DNA of 18,934 nt from positions 1 to 18,934 of the forward strand of contig DAHUYY010000012.1 of assembly GCA_027306845.1 (NCBI GenBank). Direction: 5' to 3'. Positions 12,687 to 18,934 of the stretch are shown one piece after another. This stretch comes from Vulcanimicrobiota bacterium. Its GTDB lineage: Bacteria > Vulcanimicrobiota > Vulcanimicrobiia > Vulcanimicrobiales > Vulcanimicrobiaceae. The number at the start of each line of letters is the position of its first letter. Within the stretch, counting starts at the first letter, position 1. A program made the position numbers and the translations under genes. Below the pieces are notes generated by a model. It made no database searches. It saw only the letters and a list, made by a program, of their open reading frames with translations, and was not told the DNA's origin.

Positions 12687-14069
12687 ATGAGTTCGTTTCG
12701 GAGGCTTGCAACCGCCGTTCGCGGCAGTAAGCGCTATTCGCGGTACGCCGTCGGAACGATCATGCTCGGTACGATCATGGGGCCGCTCGACGGCTCGATC
12801 GCCAACGTCGCGATGCCGACGATCGCCCGTTTTTACCATCGCGGCGTCGACGAAGCCGAATGGGTTCTACTCGCGTATATGTTGGTGACGGCATCGACGT
12901 TGGTGCTATTCGGACGGATCGGCGATATCTACGGCCACAAGCGCGTATATCAGGTCGGTTTCGGCATATTCGGGCTCGGTTCGCTCCTCTGTGCGCTCTC
13001 TCCATCGTTGGAAGCGCTGATCGCCATGCGCGTTTTTCAGGCGATCGGGGCCGCGATGCTCGTTGCGTGCACGCAAGCGCTGATCGTGGAATCGGTCGCG
13101 CCCGAACGCCGAGGGCGCGCGATCGGGCTCAACGGGGCCGCCGTCGCGGTCGGCCTGACCGCCGGCCCGATTCTCGGCGGCGCGATCATCGCGCTTGGGG
13201 ATTGGCGATGGATCTTTGCAATCAACGTACCGATCTCACTGCTCGCGTTGCTCGCCGCAAGCATTGTCTTGAAACCGACCGCACCGCGCCGCGAGGGGTT
13301 CGACCCGGTCGGAGCGTTGCTTTCGATCGTCGGTCTCTTCGCGCTCTCGCTCGCGCTCTCGCGCGCGCACCGATGGGGGTGGGTATCGGCTGCGACGCTC
13401 GGTTGGATCGCACTTTCGTTTTTTGCGCTCTCGCTCTTTATCTTCATCGAACGACGGGTCTCGGCCCCAACGTTCGATCTAACGCTGTTTCGTTCGCGCA
13501 TCTTCGCGTTTTCAACCGTCGCCGCTTTTTGCTATTTCATCGCGCAATCCGGAATCGTTTTCTTGGTGCCGCTCACCGCCCAACTCGCGCTGCACGCAAC
13601 GCCGCTTCAGGCCGGCCTCCTGTTGGTGCCGTTAACCGCACTCAACGTCGCGCTCGCTCCGACCGCCGGGGCGCTCTCTGACCGCCTCCCCGCCCGCTAT
13701 CTCTCCACTGCCGGCGCCGGGCTCGTTGCGGTTGGAACGTTGTTGCTCGCGCACCTGCCCGCTCTTCCGACGACGTTGGAGATCGTCCTCGCTCTCATCG
13801 CGACGGGAATCGGCACCACCATTTTTTCGCAGCCGAATAACAACGCAATCATGTCCTCGGCTCCGCACGAACGGCGGGGAATTGCAGCCGGCACTCTCGC
13901 AACCGCGCGTACGACCGGGCAATTACTCGGCGTAGCGACGGCGGGCGCTTATTATTTCGCTCACAGCAGCGGGGCACTCGCCGATACGTTCGCTCCGGCA
14001 AGCGGCTATTTCGCTCTTCTCACCTTCGCCATGATCGGCGTCGCGATTCTCTCCTACGTGCGCGAATGA
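12687..14069 (+). CDS. MFS multidrug efflux transporter, DHA2 (14-helix) type
   Basis: 460 residues with about 14 hydrophobic segments. Family motifs: PLDGSIANVAMPTI (33-46) equals motif D1 of DHA2 pumps (usually LDxTIVNVALP; Asp35 is the proton-linked position), motif A GRIGDIYGHKRV (76-87), motif C GLTAGPILGGA (156-166) typical of drug/H+ antiporters, and GDWRWIFAINVPI (171-183). It probably exports hydrophobic compounds across the inner membrane using the proton gradient; the substrate is unknown. The start is 7 bp after the cvpA stop, so it likely belongs to the end of the pheST-cvpA transcript. It converges on the secreted PKD-like gene. Confidence 0.92.
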   Translation: MSSFRRLATAVRGSKRYSRYAVGTIMLGTIMGPLDGSIANVAMPTIARFYHRGVDEAEWVLLAYMLVTASTLVLFGRIGDIYGHKRVYQVGFGIFGLGSLLCALSPSLEALIAMRVFQAIGAAMLVACTQALIVESVAPERRGRAIGLNGAAVAVGLTAGPILGGAIIALGDWRWIFAINVPISLLALLAASIVLKPTAPRREGFDPVGALLSIVGLFALSLALSRAHRWGWVSAATLGWIALSFFALSLFIFIERRVSAPTFDLTLFRSRIFAFSTVAAFCYFIAQSGIVFLVPLTAQLALHATPLQAGLLLVPLTALNVALAPTAGALSDRLPARYLSTAGAGLVAVGTLLLAHLPALPTTLEIVLALIATGIGTTIFSQPNNNAIMSSAPHERRGIAAGTLATARTTGQLLGVATAGAYYFAHSSGALADTFAPASGYFALLTFAMIGVAILSYVRE

Positions 14070-14085
14070 CCGGCGCGCTGCGCCT

Positions 14086-15081
14086 TTAGCACTTATACCA
14101 AGCGGCCTGCTGTATGGCGATCGGCGAAGCTTTCGCCGGGCCGACATAGGTGCAGGTCTTTTTTGGGAAGCGTATTTTTAGGTTCACGTTGTAAAACATA
14201 ACGTTGTCGATCGTCTGCGAACCGACGACGGTGAGCGTTTTACTCGGATCGATTTTACAAGATGCCGGCTTTCCGGCCTTCGGCGGCGTACACTTGAGCT
14301 TCGTCGCCCCACTTTTGATCGTCACTACGGTCGGCGGAAGCATGAGCATCGAAGTCTGCGCGAATCCGGTCAGTTCGATTTTCTTCGAACACGCGCGGGT
14401 GAGATCGCTTTCATGCATTTTCTCCATGCCGTAGACGGCCGCCGCCCCGGTGACGGCGATCGGGCCGTCTAAAAAGACCGTGACCGGCAATGGAGTGCTA
14501 TCCCGGCTCCCCTTCGAGATCATATGCGCGATGCCGAAGAGCATGAAACTCGGAAGCCCATGCACATCGGTTTTTTCCACACCGAACTGCGGCTGCCACT
14601 GCATCGTCGCGTCGAAGCTTCCGCAGTTCGGAACCGGTTCGATATCCCGAATCGTAATCGTGCTGCCGCGGAGATCGAGTTTCGTGTATCCCTTGCGGTG
14701 TTTGCCATTATAGATGAGAATGTTCGCCGTTGCCGTACAGCGCGCGCCGTCGGAGTAAGCGAGAAGCAATCGGATGGTATAGCGCTTCGTCATCGTCGCC
14801 TTCGGCATCGGATAGCGATGGTGGACGAGCGTGCCGGCGCTTCGCCCCGCGGCTGAAGAGCCGTCGCCGAAAAACCACGCGCGCGACGTGACTCGCGCTC
14901 CCGACGGCCCGGTGCTTTTATCTGCGATCGCCACCGAGCTCCCACCCGTCGCGCTGCCGGGAGCGACGATAAGAGCGCGGCAGCTCGGAACTCCCGCCGC
15001 TCCAGCGGAGGCATGGAAGATCGCGGACGATGACAGCACGAGTGTTGCGGAAAGCATCGCAAAGAGAGCGCGCCGCATCAT
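14086..15081 (-). CDS. Secreted protein with PKD-like domain and eight cysteines
   Basis: 331 residues. A signal peptide (MMRRALFAMLSATLVLSSSA, cleavage near SAGAA, residue 29) is followed at about 46-125 by a PKD-like beta-sandwich: VAIADKSTG, then RAWFFGDGS, LVHHRYP and YTIRLLLAYSDG. The rest (130-331) is beta-rich and not recognised. Eight cysteines (34, 115, 153, 231, 264, 275, 310, 331; the last is the C-terminal residue) suggest four disulfides in an extracytoplasmic protein. The ATG at 15081 overlaps the stop of the propeller gene (ATGA, 4 nt), so the two are translationally coupled. The role is unknown; surface binding or adhesion is an inference from PKD. Confidence 0.8.
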   Translation of the reverse strand: MMRRALFAMLSATLVLSSSAIFHASAGAAGVPSCRALIVAPGSATGGSSVAIADKSTGPSGARVTSRAWFFGDGSSAAGRSAGTLVHHRYPMPKATMTKRYTIRLLLAYSDGARCTATANILIYNGKHRKGYTKLDLRGSTITIRDIEPVPNCGSFDATMQWQPQFGVEKTDVHGLPSFMLFGIAHMISKGSRDSTPLPVTVFLDGPIAVTGAAAVYGMEKMHESDLTRACSKKIELTGFAQTSMLMLPPTVVTIKSGATKLKCTPPKAGKPASCKIDPSKTLTVVGSQTIDNVMFYNVNLKIRFPKKTCTYVGPAKASPIAIQQAAWYKC

Positions 15082-15965
15082 GGAACGATCGCTACTCCCT
15101 CGGCGTAGGAGAGGCCGGTCGCACTGCCCGTTATCGTGCGGATCGGGGCCTGGGGGCTACCGGTTACCGGCGCAAAGACCTCGACTTCGTTCGACCTTCC
15201 GAACACGTAGAGATCGTTGGAGCCATCGACGGCGATGAGTGCTTGGTCGATGAGAAAGTCGTAGGTACCTCCCTGGATGACGGCCGACGGAGCGACGTTT
15301 CCGTTCGAACCCGGAGGATAGACCGTGATCGTATCGTTGGCGGAGTTTCCGACGTAGATTCGTCCCGTCGAATCGACCGCGAGCGCTTCGGGGCCGTCAA
15401 GCCCCGTGAGGTTTCCGGCGATCGTTGCAATCGGCGTCGCATTTCCGCTCGATCCGGCGGCATATTCGACGACCGATCCGTATCCGTTTCCGTTGACGAC
15501 GTAGATATTGTCGCTGCCGTCAAACGCAACTTGGTAAGGAAGGTTGAGCCCGGTGTTGCTCCCCGATATCGTTTTTACCGGACTCGCCGACCCGGTGGCG
15601 CCGGGGACAAAGTACTCGACGATATTATTATTTGCATCGGTCGCAACGAGATCGTCGGTTACGGGATCGATCCCCAACGCCCAGCCGTGTATGTCGGTCG
15701 TGAGCGTCGTCGACGGAACGGCATTCCCACTCGCTCCATAGGCGTAGGAGAGTATTTGCGTCCCGGTCACTGAGTATGCGACCACGTAGGCGCGCCCCGT
15801 TGCATCGACGGCGATGCCGGTCGGCGATTGAATCGAAGCGTTAAAGCTTGCGGTCGGTGCGACGTTTCCGTTTGCTCCCGGTGCGAACGCAGCGAACGTA
15901 TAGCTGCTCGTTTGGCTTAACGCGTAGAGCGTCCCGGCCGTCGGCGCGGGGGCCGTAGTCGGCAA
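15078..15965 (-). CDS. NHL-like six-bladed beta-propeller (probably the C-terminal part of the lipoprotein gene)
   Basis: Read from a TTG at 15965 this gives 295 residues, but that codon lies inside a Pro/Thr/Ala linker and is probably not the true start. Six repeats carry the signature [YF]xxGxxGNxxPxxxI, beginning near residues 27, 74, 118, 168, 216 and 264, alternating with GIAVDATGRAYV- or ALAVDSTGRIYV-type strands as in NHL/SMP-30-like propellers. No catalytic residues are apparent, so it is probably a binding scaffold. It has no signal peptide of its own. The frame is open upstream through the linker to the TGA at 16131, which ends a lipoprotein in the same frame, so one 551-residue surface protein split by a stop codon is likely. 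Its stop overlaps the next gene's start. Confidence 0.78.
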   Translation of the reverse strand: MPTTAPAPTAGTLYALSQTSSYTFAAFAPGANGNVAPTASFNASIQSPTGIAVDATGRAYVVAYSVTGTQILSYAYGASGNAVPSTTLTTDIHGWALGIDPVTDDLVATDANNNIVEYFVPGATGSASPVKTISGSNTGLNLPYQVAFDGSDNIYVVNGNGYGSVVEYAAGSSGNATPIATIAGNLTGLDGPEALAVDSTGRIYVGNSANDTITVYPPGSNGNVAPSAVIQGGTYDFLIDQALIAVDGSNDLYVFGRSNEVEVFAPVTGSPQAPIRTITGSATGLSYAEGVAIVP

Positions 15966-16130
15966 CGCGGTCGGAGCAACGGTCGGCGACGCGGTCGGAG
16001 CAACGGTCGGCGCAACGGTCGGCGACGCGGTCGGCGACGCGGACGGCGACGCAGAGGGCGACGCAGAGGGCGACGCAGAGGGCGACGCAGAGGGCGAACT
16101 CGACGGCAGCGGCGACGGCGTTTCCGTCGC
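15966..16130 (-). repeat. Low-complexity Pro/Ser/Thr/Ala linker with 12-bp tandem repeats
   Basis: In the frame shared by the lipoprotein and the propeller this reads ATETPSPLPSSSP, then repeats of PSAS, PTAS and PTVA. At DNA level, gcagagggcgac is repeated at 16051, 16063, 16075 and, with one change, 16087; the rest are diverged copies of the same 12-mer. It contains no ATG, GTG or TTG in frame. Such linkers normally tether an anchored segment to a folded surface domain. Confidence 0.75.
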
Positions 16131-16736
16131 TCAGGTTGCGACTTCGTAGAGCTCGACCAGATAGGTCGTTCCGGCATCGAGCGTCAGCGGCGTCGTGCTG
16201 CCGGCGAAGTTTAGCGTCGATCCCGAGATCGTCGCCGGCCCGATCGTTGTTAGCAGTGGAGCTTGAGCGCTCGCGCCTGCAAAAATCGCGATGAAGAATG
16301 CCTCGTTCGCCGTCGATATCCCCGCCGGCAATTGAATCGAAAAGCTTGGGATGCTTCCGAATGTGACGTTCTGCGAAACTTGAATCGTCAGCACGAAGAG
16401 CACGTTCGGCACCGCGATGGCCTGAGGCGAACGCGCGCTATGGAGGCGATGGAGCGCCTGCGGAGTCGGCGCGCCCGCCGGCACTGCGGTTGCCGCTGCA
16501 ATCGTCATCGTCGTTCCGGCCGGCGCGTTATTCGTCGGCAGCTGGAGAATTCCGGAGTATCCGCCTGCGGTCGGAAGTATCACCGGGCCGCCGGCCTGCA
16601 TCAATTTCAATGCCATCGGACCCGTCGGTGCCGAGATCGGCGGAATCGCCTGCGGGCCGCCGCTGCCGCCGCAGCCCCCAAGGACGGCGATCGCCCCGTA
16701 AAAGGCGAGAGCTACATAGAAATTGCTGCGTTGCAT
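16131..16736 (-). CDS. Surface lipoprotein (N-terminal part of a lipoprotein-linker-propeller protein)
   Basis: 201 residues to a TGA. The signal is of lipoprotein type: MQRSNFYVALAFYGAIAVLGGC with lipobox LGGC, lipidated Cys22, then a Gly/Ser-rich spacer (GGSGGPQ). The remainder is beta-rich without a recognised domain (ILQLPTNNAPAGTTMTIAAA, NVTFGSIPSFSIQLPAGI, LDAGTTYLVELYEVAT) and looks like one or two immunoglobulin-like sandwiches. GGAG about 11 nt upstream serves the ATG at 16736. The frame continues after the TGA through the linker into the propeller. It is divergent from the membrane regulator gene across 113 bp. Confidence 0.8.
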   Translation of the reverse strand: MQRSNFYVALAFYGAIAVLGGCGGSGGPQAIPPISAPTGPMALKLMQAGGPVILPTAGGYSGILQLPTNNAPAGTTMTIAAATAVPAGAPTPQALHRLHSARSPQAIAVPNVLFVLTIQVSQNVTFGSIPSFSIQLPAGISTANEAFFIAIFAGASAQAPLLTTIGPATISGSTLNFAGSTTPLTLDAGTTYLVELYEVAT

Positions 16737-16849
16737 CGGTCGATGGTCTCCAGTCGGCGGCTTTTCCCGCAGCGTAGAGCGACGATCTTACATTCCCCTT
16801 AGCTATCGAACGGAGGCGGGGCGCGGCGACAAGAAGAGTAAGCAAGCCA
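16737..16849. promoter_or_regulatory. Divergent intergenic region between the surface cluster and the membrane regulator
   Basis: Both transcripts must start here or inside the neighbours. On the minus strand TAAGAT (16785-16790 complement) is a possible -10 without a good -35. On the plus strand I see only TAGCTAT near 16802 as a weak -10-like stretch. No clear operator palindrome or heptameric direct repeat is visible. Confidence 0.25.
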
Positions 16850-18934
16850 ATGTCGGCTGTAATGCTCGCACTCGTCCTCGCCACGACCTGGGCTCACCAG
16901 GCCCTCGCCCCCTGCGTGCGGTACGTGCAGCAAGAATCGAGCGCCCACCACGGGAGCACGCTCGAACGAGTCGCGCTCGCACCCCCTCGCACCGGCGGCC
17001 CTTGGGAGATCTTCGCCCCGCTCGGAAGCCGCGCCGCGCTCGCCTATCGAGAGACGCCGCACGGCTGGACGAGCGCCCCGTTCGACGACGAGATCCCCGA
17101 CGACGGCCACGTTCTCTACGCGGGGCCGCCGGCACTAACCATCCCGAACTCGTGGGCCCGGCACCCCTTCTTCGTGCGTGTATCTCCGAGCCCGGCGATC
17201 GGCGACTGCCTGCGTGCAGCCCCCGTCTCGTTCGTGCTTCACAACGAGCCCGGGCACGTTCCACTCTATCTCTATTTTGGGCTCCTCGGTGGAACCACCC
17301 TGACGATGCTTGCCCTCTTCGCTATCTCGGGAGAGCCATTCATCGGCTGGTATCTCGCCTATCTCTGTTCGCTCGTTCTCTATCAATTGTTCCGGAATAA
17401 TATTCTGTGGCGGCTTGGGTGGCCGTTCGGCCCATGGCACAGCGGCGAGATCGAGTACGTGTTATGGGGACCGAATGTCGCCCTTTACGCGCAGTTCGCG
17501 CGTTCGTTTCTCCAAACACCGCGCTACGCTCCGCGCATCGACCGCCTGCTGGTCATCTGCATCGTCGCTTTGCTGGGTTACCTGCCGTTTGTCGTTCTGT
17601 TTCGCCGATTTACCGCAGTCGATCTCAACCCGAACAGCATTATTCCCGTTGCCTTGATGCTCGGAGTATCGGTCTTGGTCGTCGCAGCAACGGTCGGCAG
17701 AGCGCGCAGCGGCTATCGGCCGGCGCGATATTTTTTATTGAGCTATCCGATTTTGCTCGTTTTCGTGTGCATTGCGGTGTGGCAGTATATCGTCGGCGTT
17801 CACAGCGGCATCGGCCTCTACGGAGCCGAGATCGGAACCGGGAGCGAATGCATCTTGCTCGCATTTGCAATCGGCGACCGGTTGCGCATCGAACGCACGT
17901 TGGGACGAGTTCTTTCGGCGATCGATGCCATCGTCGTGCGCGTTGGGCGCGACGGAAACGTCCTCTACGCCACGCCGAACGTTGAATCGCTCCTCGGAAT
18001 GCCGAGTCAGGAGCTCGTCGGCAAACGCATCACCGCGGTCGTCGCCGGCCGGGAAAGCGGGCTCGCGACGAAACTCGCGCGTGCGGCGATCCGTCTCGGT
18101 TCGCAGGATCGCGCAACCACGGAGATCGCACTCTGCGACCGATTCGGCGAGAAAAGGAACTTCGTTGCCGACCTGTACGTCGAACGCGGCGCCTCGCGAT
18201 CGATCGCGGAGATTCAAATCGCGCTCCATCCGTCGGCTCCGAAAAACGCCGCGCGCGAGCGAACGCCTCGTCCGATCGGACCAAACGCGACCGTATCTCT
18301 GAGCGTATATCGCGGGCTCCTCTTCGTCGATGCATCGGTAGTAGCGGTCACCGGCCGCGAAATCGAAGTGCTGGTTTACCTCGCGTTGCACGCCACCCCG
18401 GTCCCGAGCGGGCAAATTGCAGGCGCGCTCTGGCCGGATCGCGACACGCGCGCGGCGGCGAGCGCGTTACAGACGACGATCTCCCGATTACGAAAAAAAC
18501 TCCCCCCGGATTCCATCGTTGCTACCCGTCGGCACTACGCGCTCCACGCCTCGGTACGCTCCGATCTCGACGATCTCAGAGCCGCCACGCGCAACGAAAA
18601 CATCGAGGAACTCCAGCGGCTGCGCCCGCTCGTCGTCGATACGATCCCTTCAACGCTGCGCCATCGAGAGTGGTTCGCGGAGTTCGAGCTCTGGTTAGAT
18701 GCCCTCCGGCGCGAAGCGCTGCTGCAACTCGGCGAGAAGCTGCTCTCCCGCGGCGACCGGTCGACGCCGCTGAGCATTGCCGACGACCTGCGCCGACTCG
18801 ATCCCTGCGACGAGAGCGGCTACCTGCTCGCCGTTCGCGCCCTTCTTGCATCCGACGATCGGGTCGGCGCGCGCCGCATCTATATCGATTGCCGTCACGC
18901 GCTCGAGCGGGGCTTGGGCCTCGCCCCGTCGGCA
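16850..18934 (+). CDS. Membrane-anchored regulator: 7TMR-DISM, PAS, SARP-type winged helix, BTAD (3' end outside window)
   Basis: The frame from ATG 16850 is open for 695 codons to the right edge. In order: signal peptide (MLALVLATTWAHQALA, ending near residue 20); an extracytoplasmic domain (21-137) with Cys22 and Cys120; seven membrane helices (about 139-158, 165-182, 202-220, 232-250, 263-282, 293-313, 325-342) carrying 7TMR-DISM landmarks YLYFGLLGGTTLTMLALF, FARSFLQTPRYAPRIDRLL and EIGTGSECILLAFAIGDRL; a PAS domain (about 350-460: IDAIVVRVGRDGNVLYATPN, then LLGMPSQELVGK); an OmpR/SARP-type winged helix (about 484-568: VTGREIEVLVYLALHA, GQIAGALWPD, ASALQTTISRLRKKL); and a BTAD tetratricopeptide-like domain (about 571-695 and beyond). 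It should sense an external or membrane signal and bind DNA directly, without a phosphorelay. ATG 16862 is an alternative start. No Shine-Dalgarno site is obvious. Confidence 0.88.
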   Translation, partial: MSAVMLALVLATTWAHQALAPCVRYVQQESSAHHGSTLERVALAPPRTGGPWEIFAPLGSRAALAYRETPHGWTSAPFDDEIPDDGHVLYAGPPALTIPNSWARHPFFVRVSPSPAIGDCLRAAPVSFVLHNEPGHVPLYLYFGLLGGTTLTMLALFAISGEPFIGWYLAYLCSLVLYQLFRNNILWRLGWPFGPWHSGEIEYVLWGPNVALYAQFARSFLQTPRYAPRIDRLLVICIVALLGYLPFVVLFRRFTAVDLNPNSIIPVALMLGVSVLVVAATVGRARSGYRPARYFLLSYPILLVFVCIAVWQYIVGVHSGIGLYGAEIGTGSECILLAFAIGDRLRIERTLGRVLSAIDAIVVRVGRDGNVLYATPNVESLLGMPSQELVGKRITAVVAGRESGLATKLARAAIRLGSQDRATTEIALCDRFGEKRNFVADLYVERGASRSIAEIQIALHPSAPKNAARERTPRPIGPNATVSLSVYRGLLFVDASVVAVTGREIEVLVYLALHATPVPSGQIAGALWPDRDTRAAASALQTTISRLRKKLPPDSIVATRRHYALHASVRSDLDDLRAATRNENIEELQRLRPLVVDTIPSTLRHREWFAEFELWLDALRREALLQLGEKLLSRGDRSTPLSIADDLRRLDPCDESGYLLAVRALLASDDRVGARRIYIDCRHALERGLGLAPSA

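Noticed and set aside
15966..16130. Regular short repeats resembling a CRISPR or minisatellite array
   Set aside because: The units are contiguous 12-mers without unique spacers and read as PSAS/PTAS/PTVA linker codons in the frame shared by both flanking genes.
16723..17400. Plus-strand 225-codon frame at the start of the regulator gene
   Set aside because: It is in a different frame from the regulator, is Arg/Pro-rich and has no signal peptide or membrane segment, whereas the 16850 frame has all expected features.
17735..18415. Minus-strand open frame of 226 codons opposite the membrane regulator
   Set aside because: The opposite strand carries a continuous multi-domain protein; this product is charged low-complexity with no motif.
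1..18934. tRNA, rRNA, insertion sequence, CRISPR or phage genes
   Set aside because: Reading both strands I saw no tRNA-like cloverleaf signature, transposase motif, terminal inverted repeats or phage structural genes. Weak tRNA candidates could still be missed without a dedicated search.

Overview
The window is high-GC bacterial chromosomal DNA using the standard bacterial code (TAA, TAG and TGA all end genes) with few and often weak Shine-Dalgarno sites. Gene content (M61 peptidase, DegV, infC-rpmI-rplT, YqzL-like protein, pheST, CvpA, NHL-type propeller proteins, SARP/BTAD regulator) suggests a free-living, poorly characterised high-GC lineage. Eremiobacterota/WPS-2 is my guess from general impression, not something the sequence proves.

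Layout. 1-3741, minus strand: DegV lipid-binding protein, a SAM methyltransferase, a secreted M61 peptidase and the start of a PsiE-like membrane protein that leaves the window. 3796-4558, plus strand: an ArsR-family repressor whose reading frame lacks its expected stop, a perfect 12-bp hairpin, and a small heptad-repeat coiled-coil protein. 4586-6016: the translation operon infC-rpmI-rplT with a recognisable promoter, a structured leader ending in a terminator-like attenuator, an AUA start codon for IF3, an IF3 tail that overlaps rpmI by 86 nt, and a strong terminator. 6059-8418: exported beta-carbonic anhydrase, Nudix hydrolase (opposite strand), small membrane protein, SpoU rRNA/tRNA methyltransferase. 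8464-14069: a 33-residue YqzL-like protein, a terminator, then pheS-pheT-cvpA-MFS transporter. 14086-16736, minus strand: a cell-surface cluster (lipoprotein, Pro/Ser/Thr/Ala linker with six-bladed propeller, secreted PKD-like protein with eight cysteines). 16850-18934, plus strand and divergent from it: a long open frame that runs off the right edge.

The most striking gene is that last one. Translation of the frame starting at 16850 gives at least 695 uninterrupted codons with a signal peptide, a 7TMR-DISM-type seven-helix membrane domain, a PAS domain, an OmpR/SARP-type winged helix and a BTAD domain. That is a single-chain membrane-anchored transcription factor. It sits 113 bp from, and divergent to, the surface-protein cluster, which is its obvious candidate target.

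A second theme is stop codons in unexpected places. pheT has an in-frame TAA followed in the same frame by 28 codons of the conserved PheT C-terminal tail, ending in a GTGA overlap with cvpA. The surface lipoprotein ends in a TGA that is followed in the same frame by a 56-codon linker leading straight into the propeller. Conversely, IF3 and the ArsR protein run well past the ends usual for their families. Sequencing error, recent mutation and readthrough cannot be told apart from this sequence alone.
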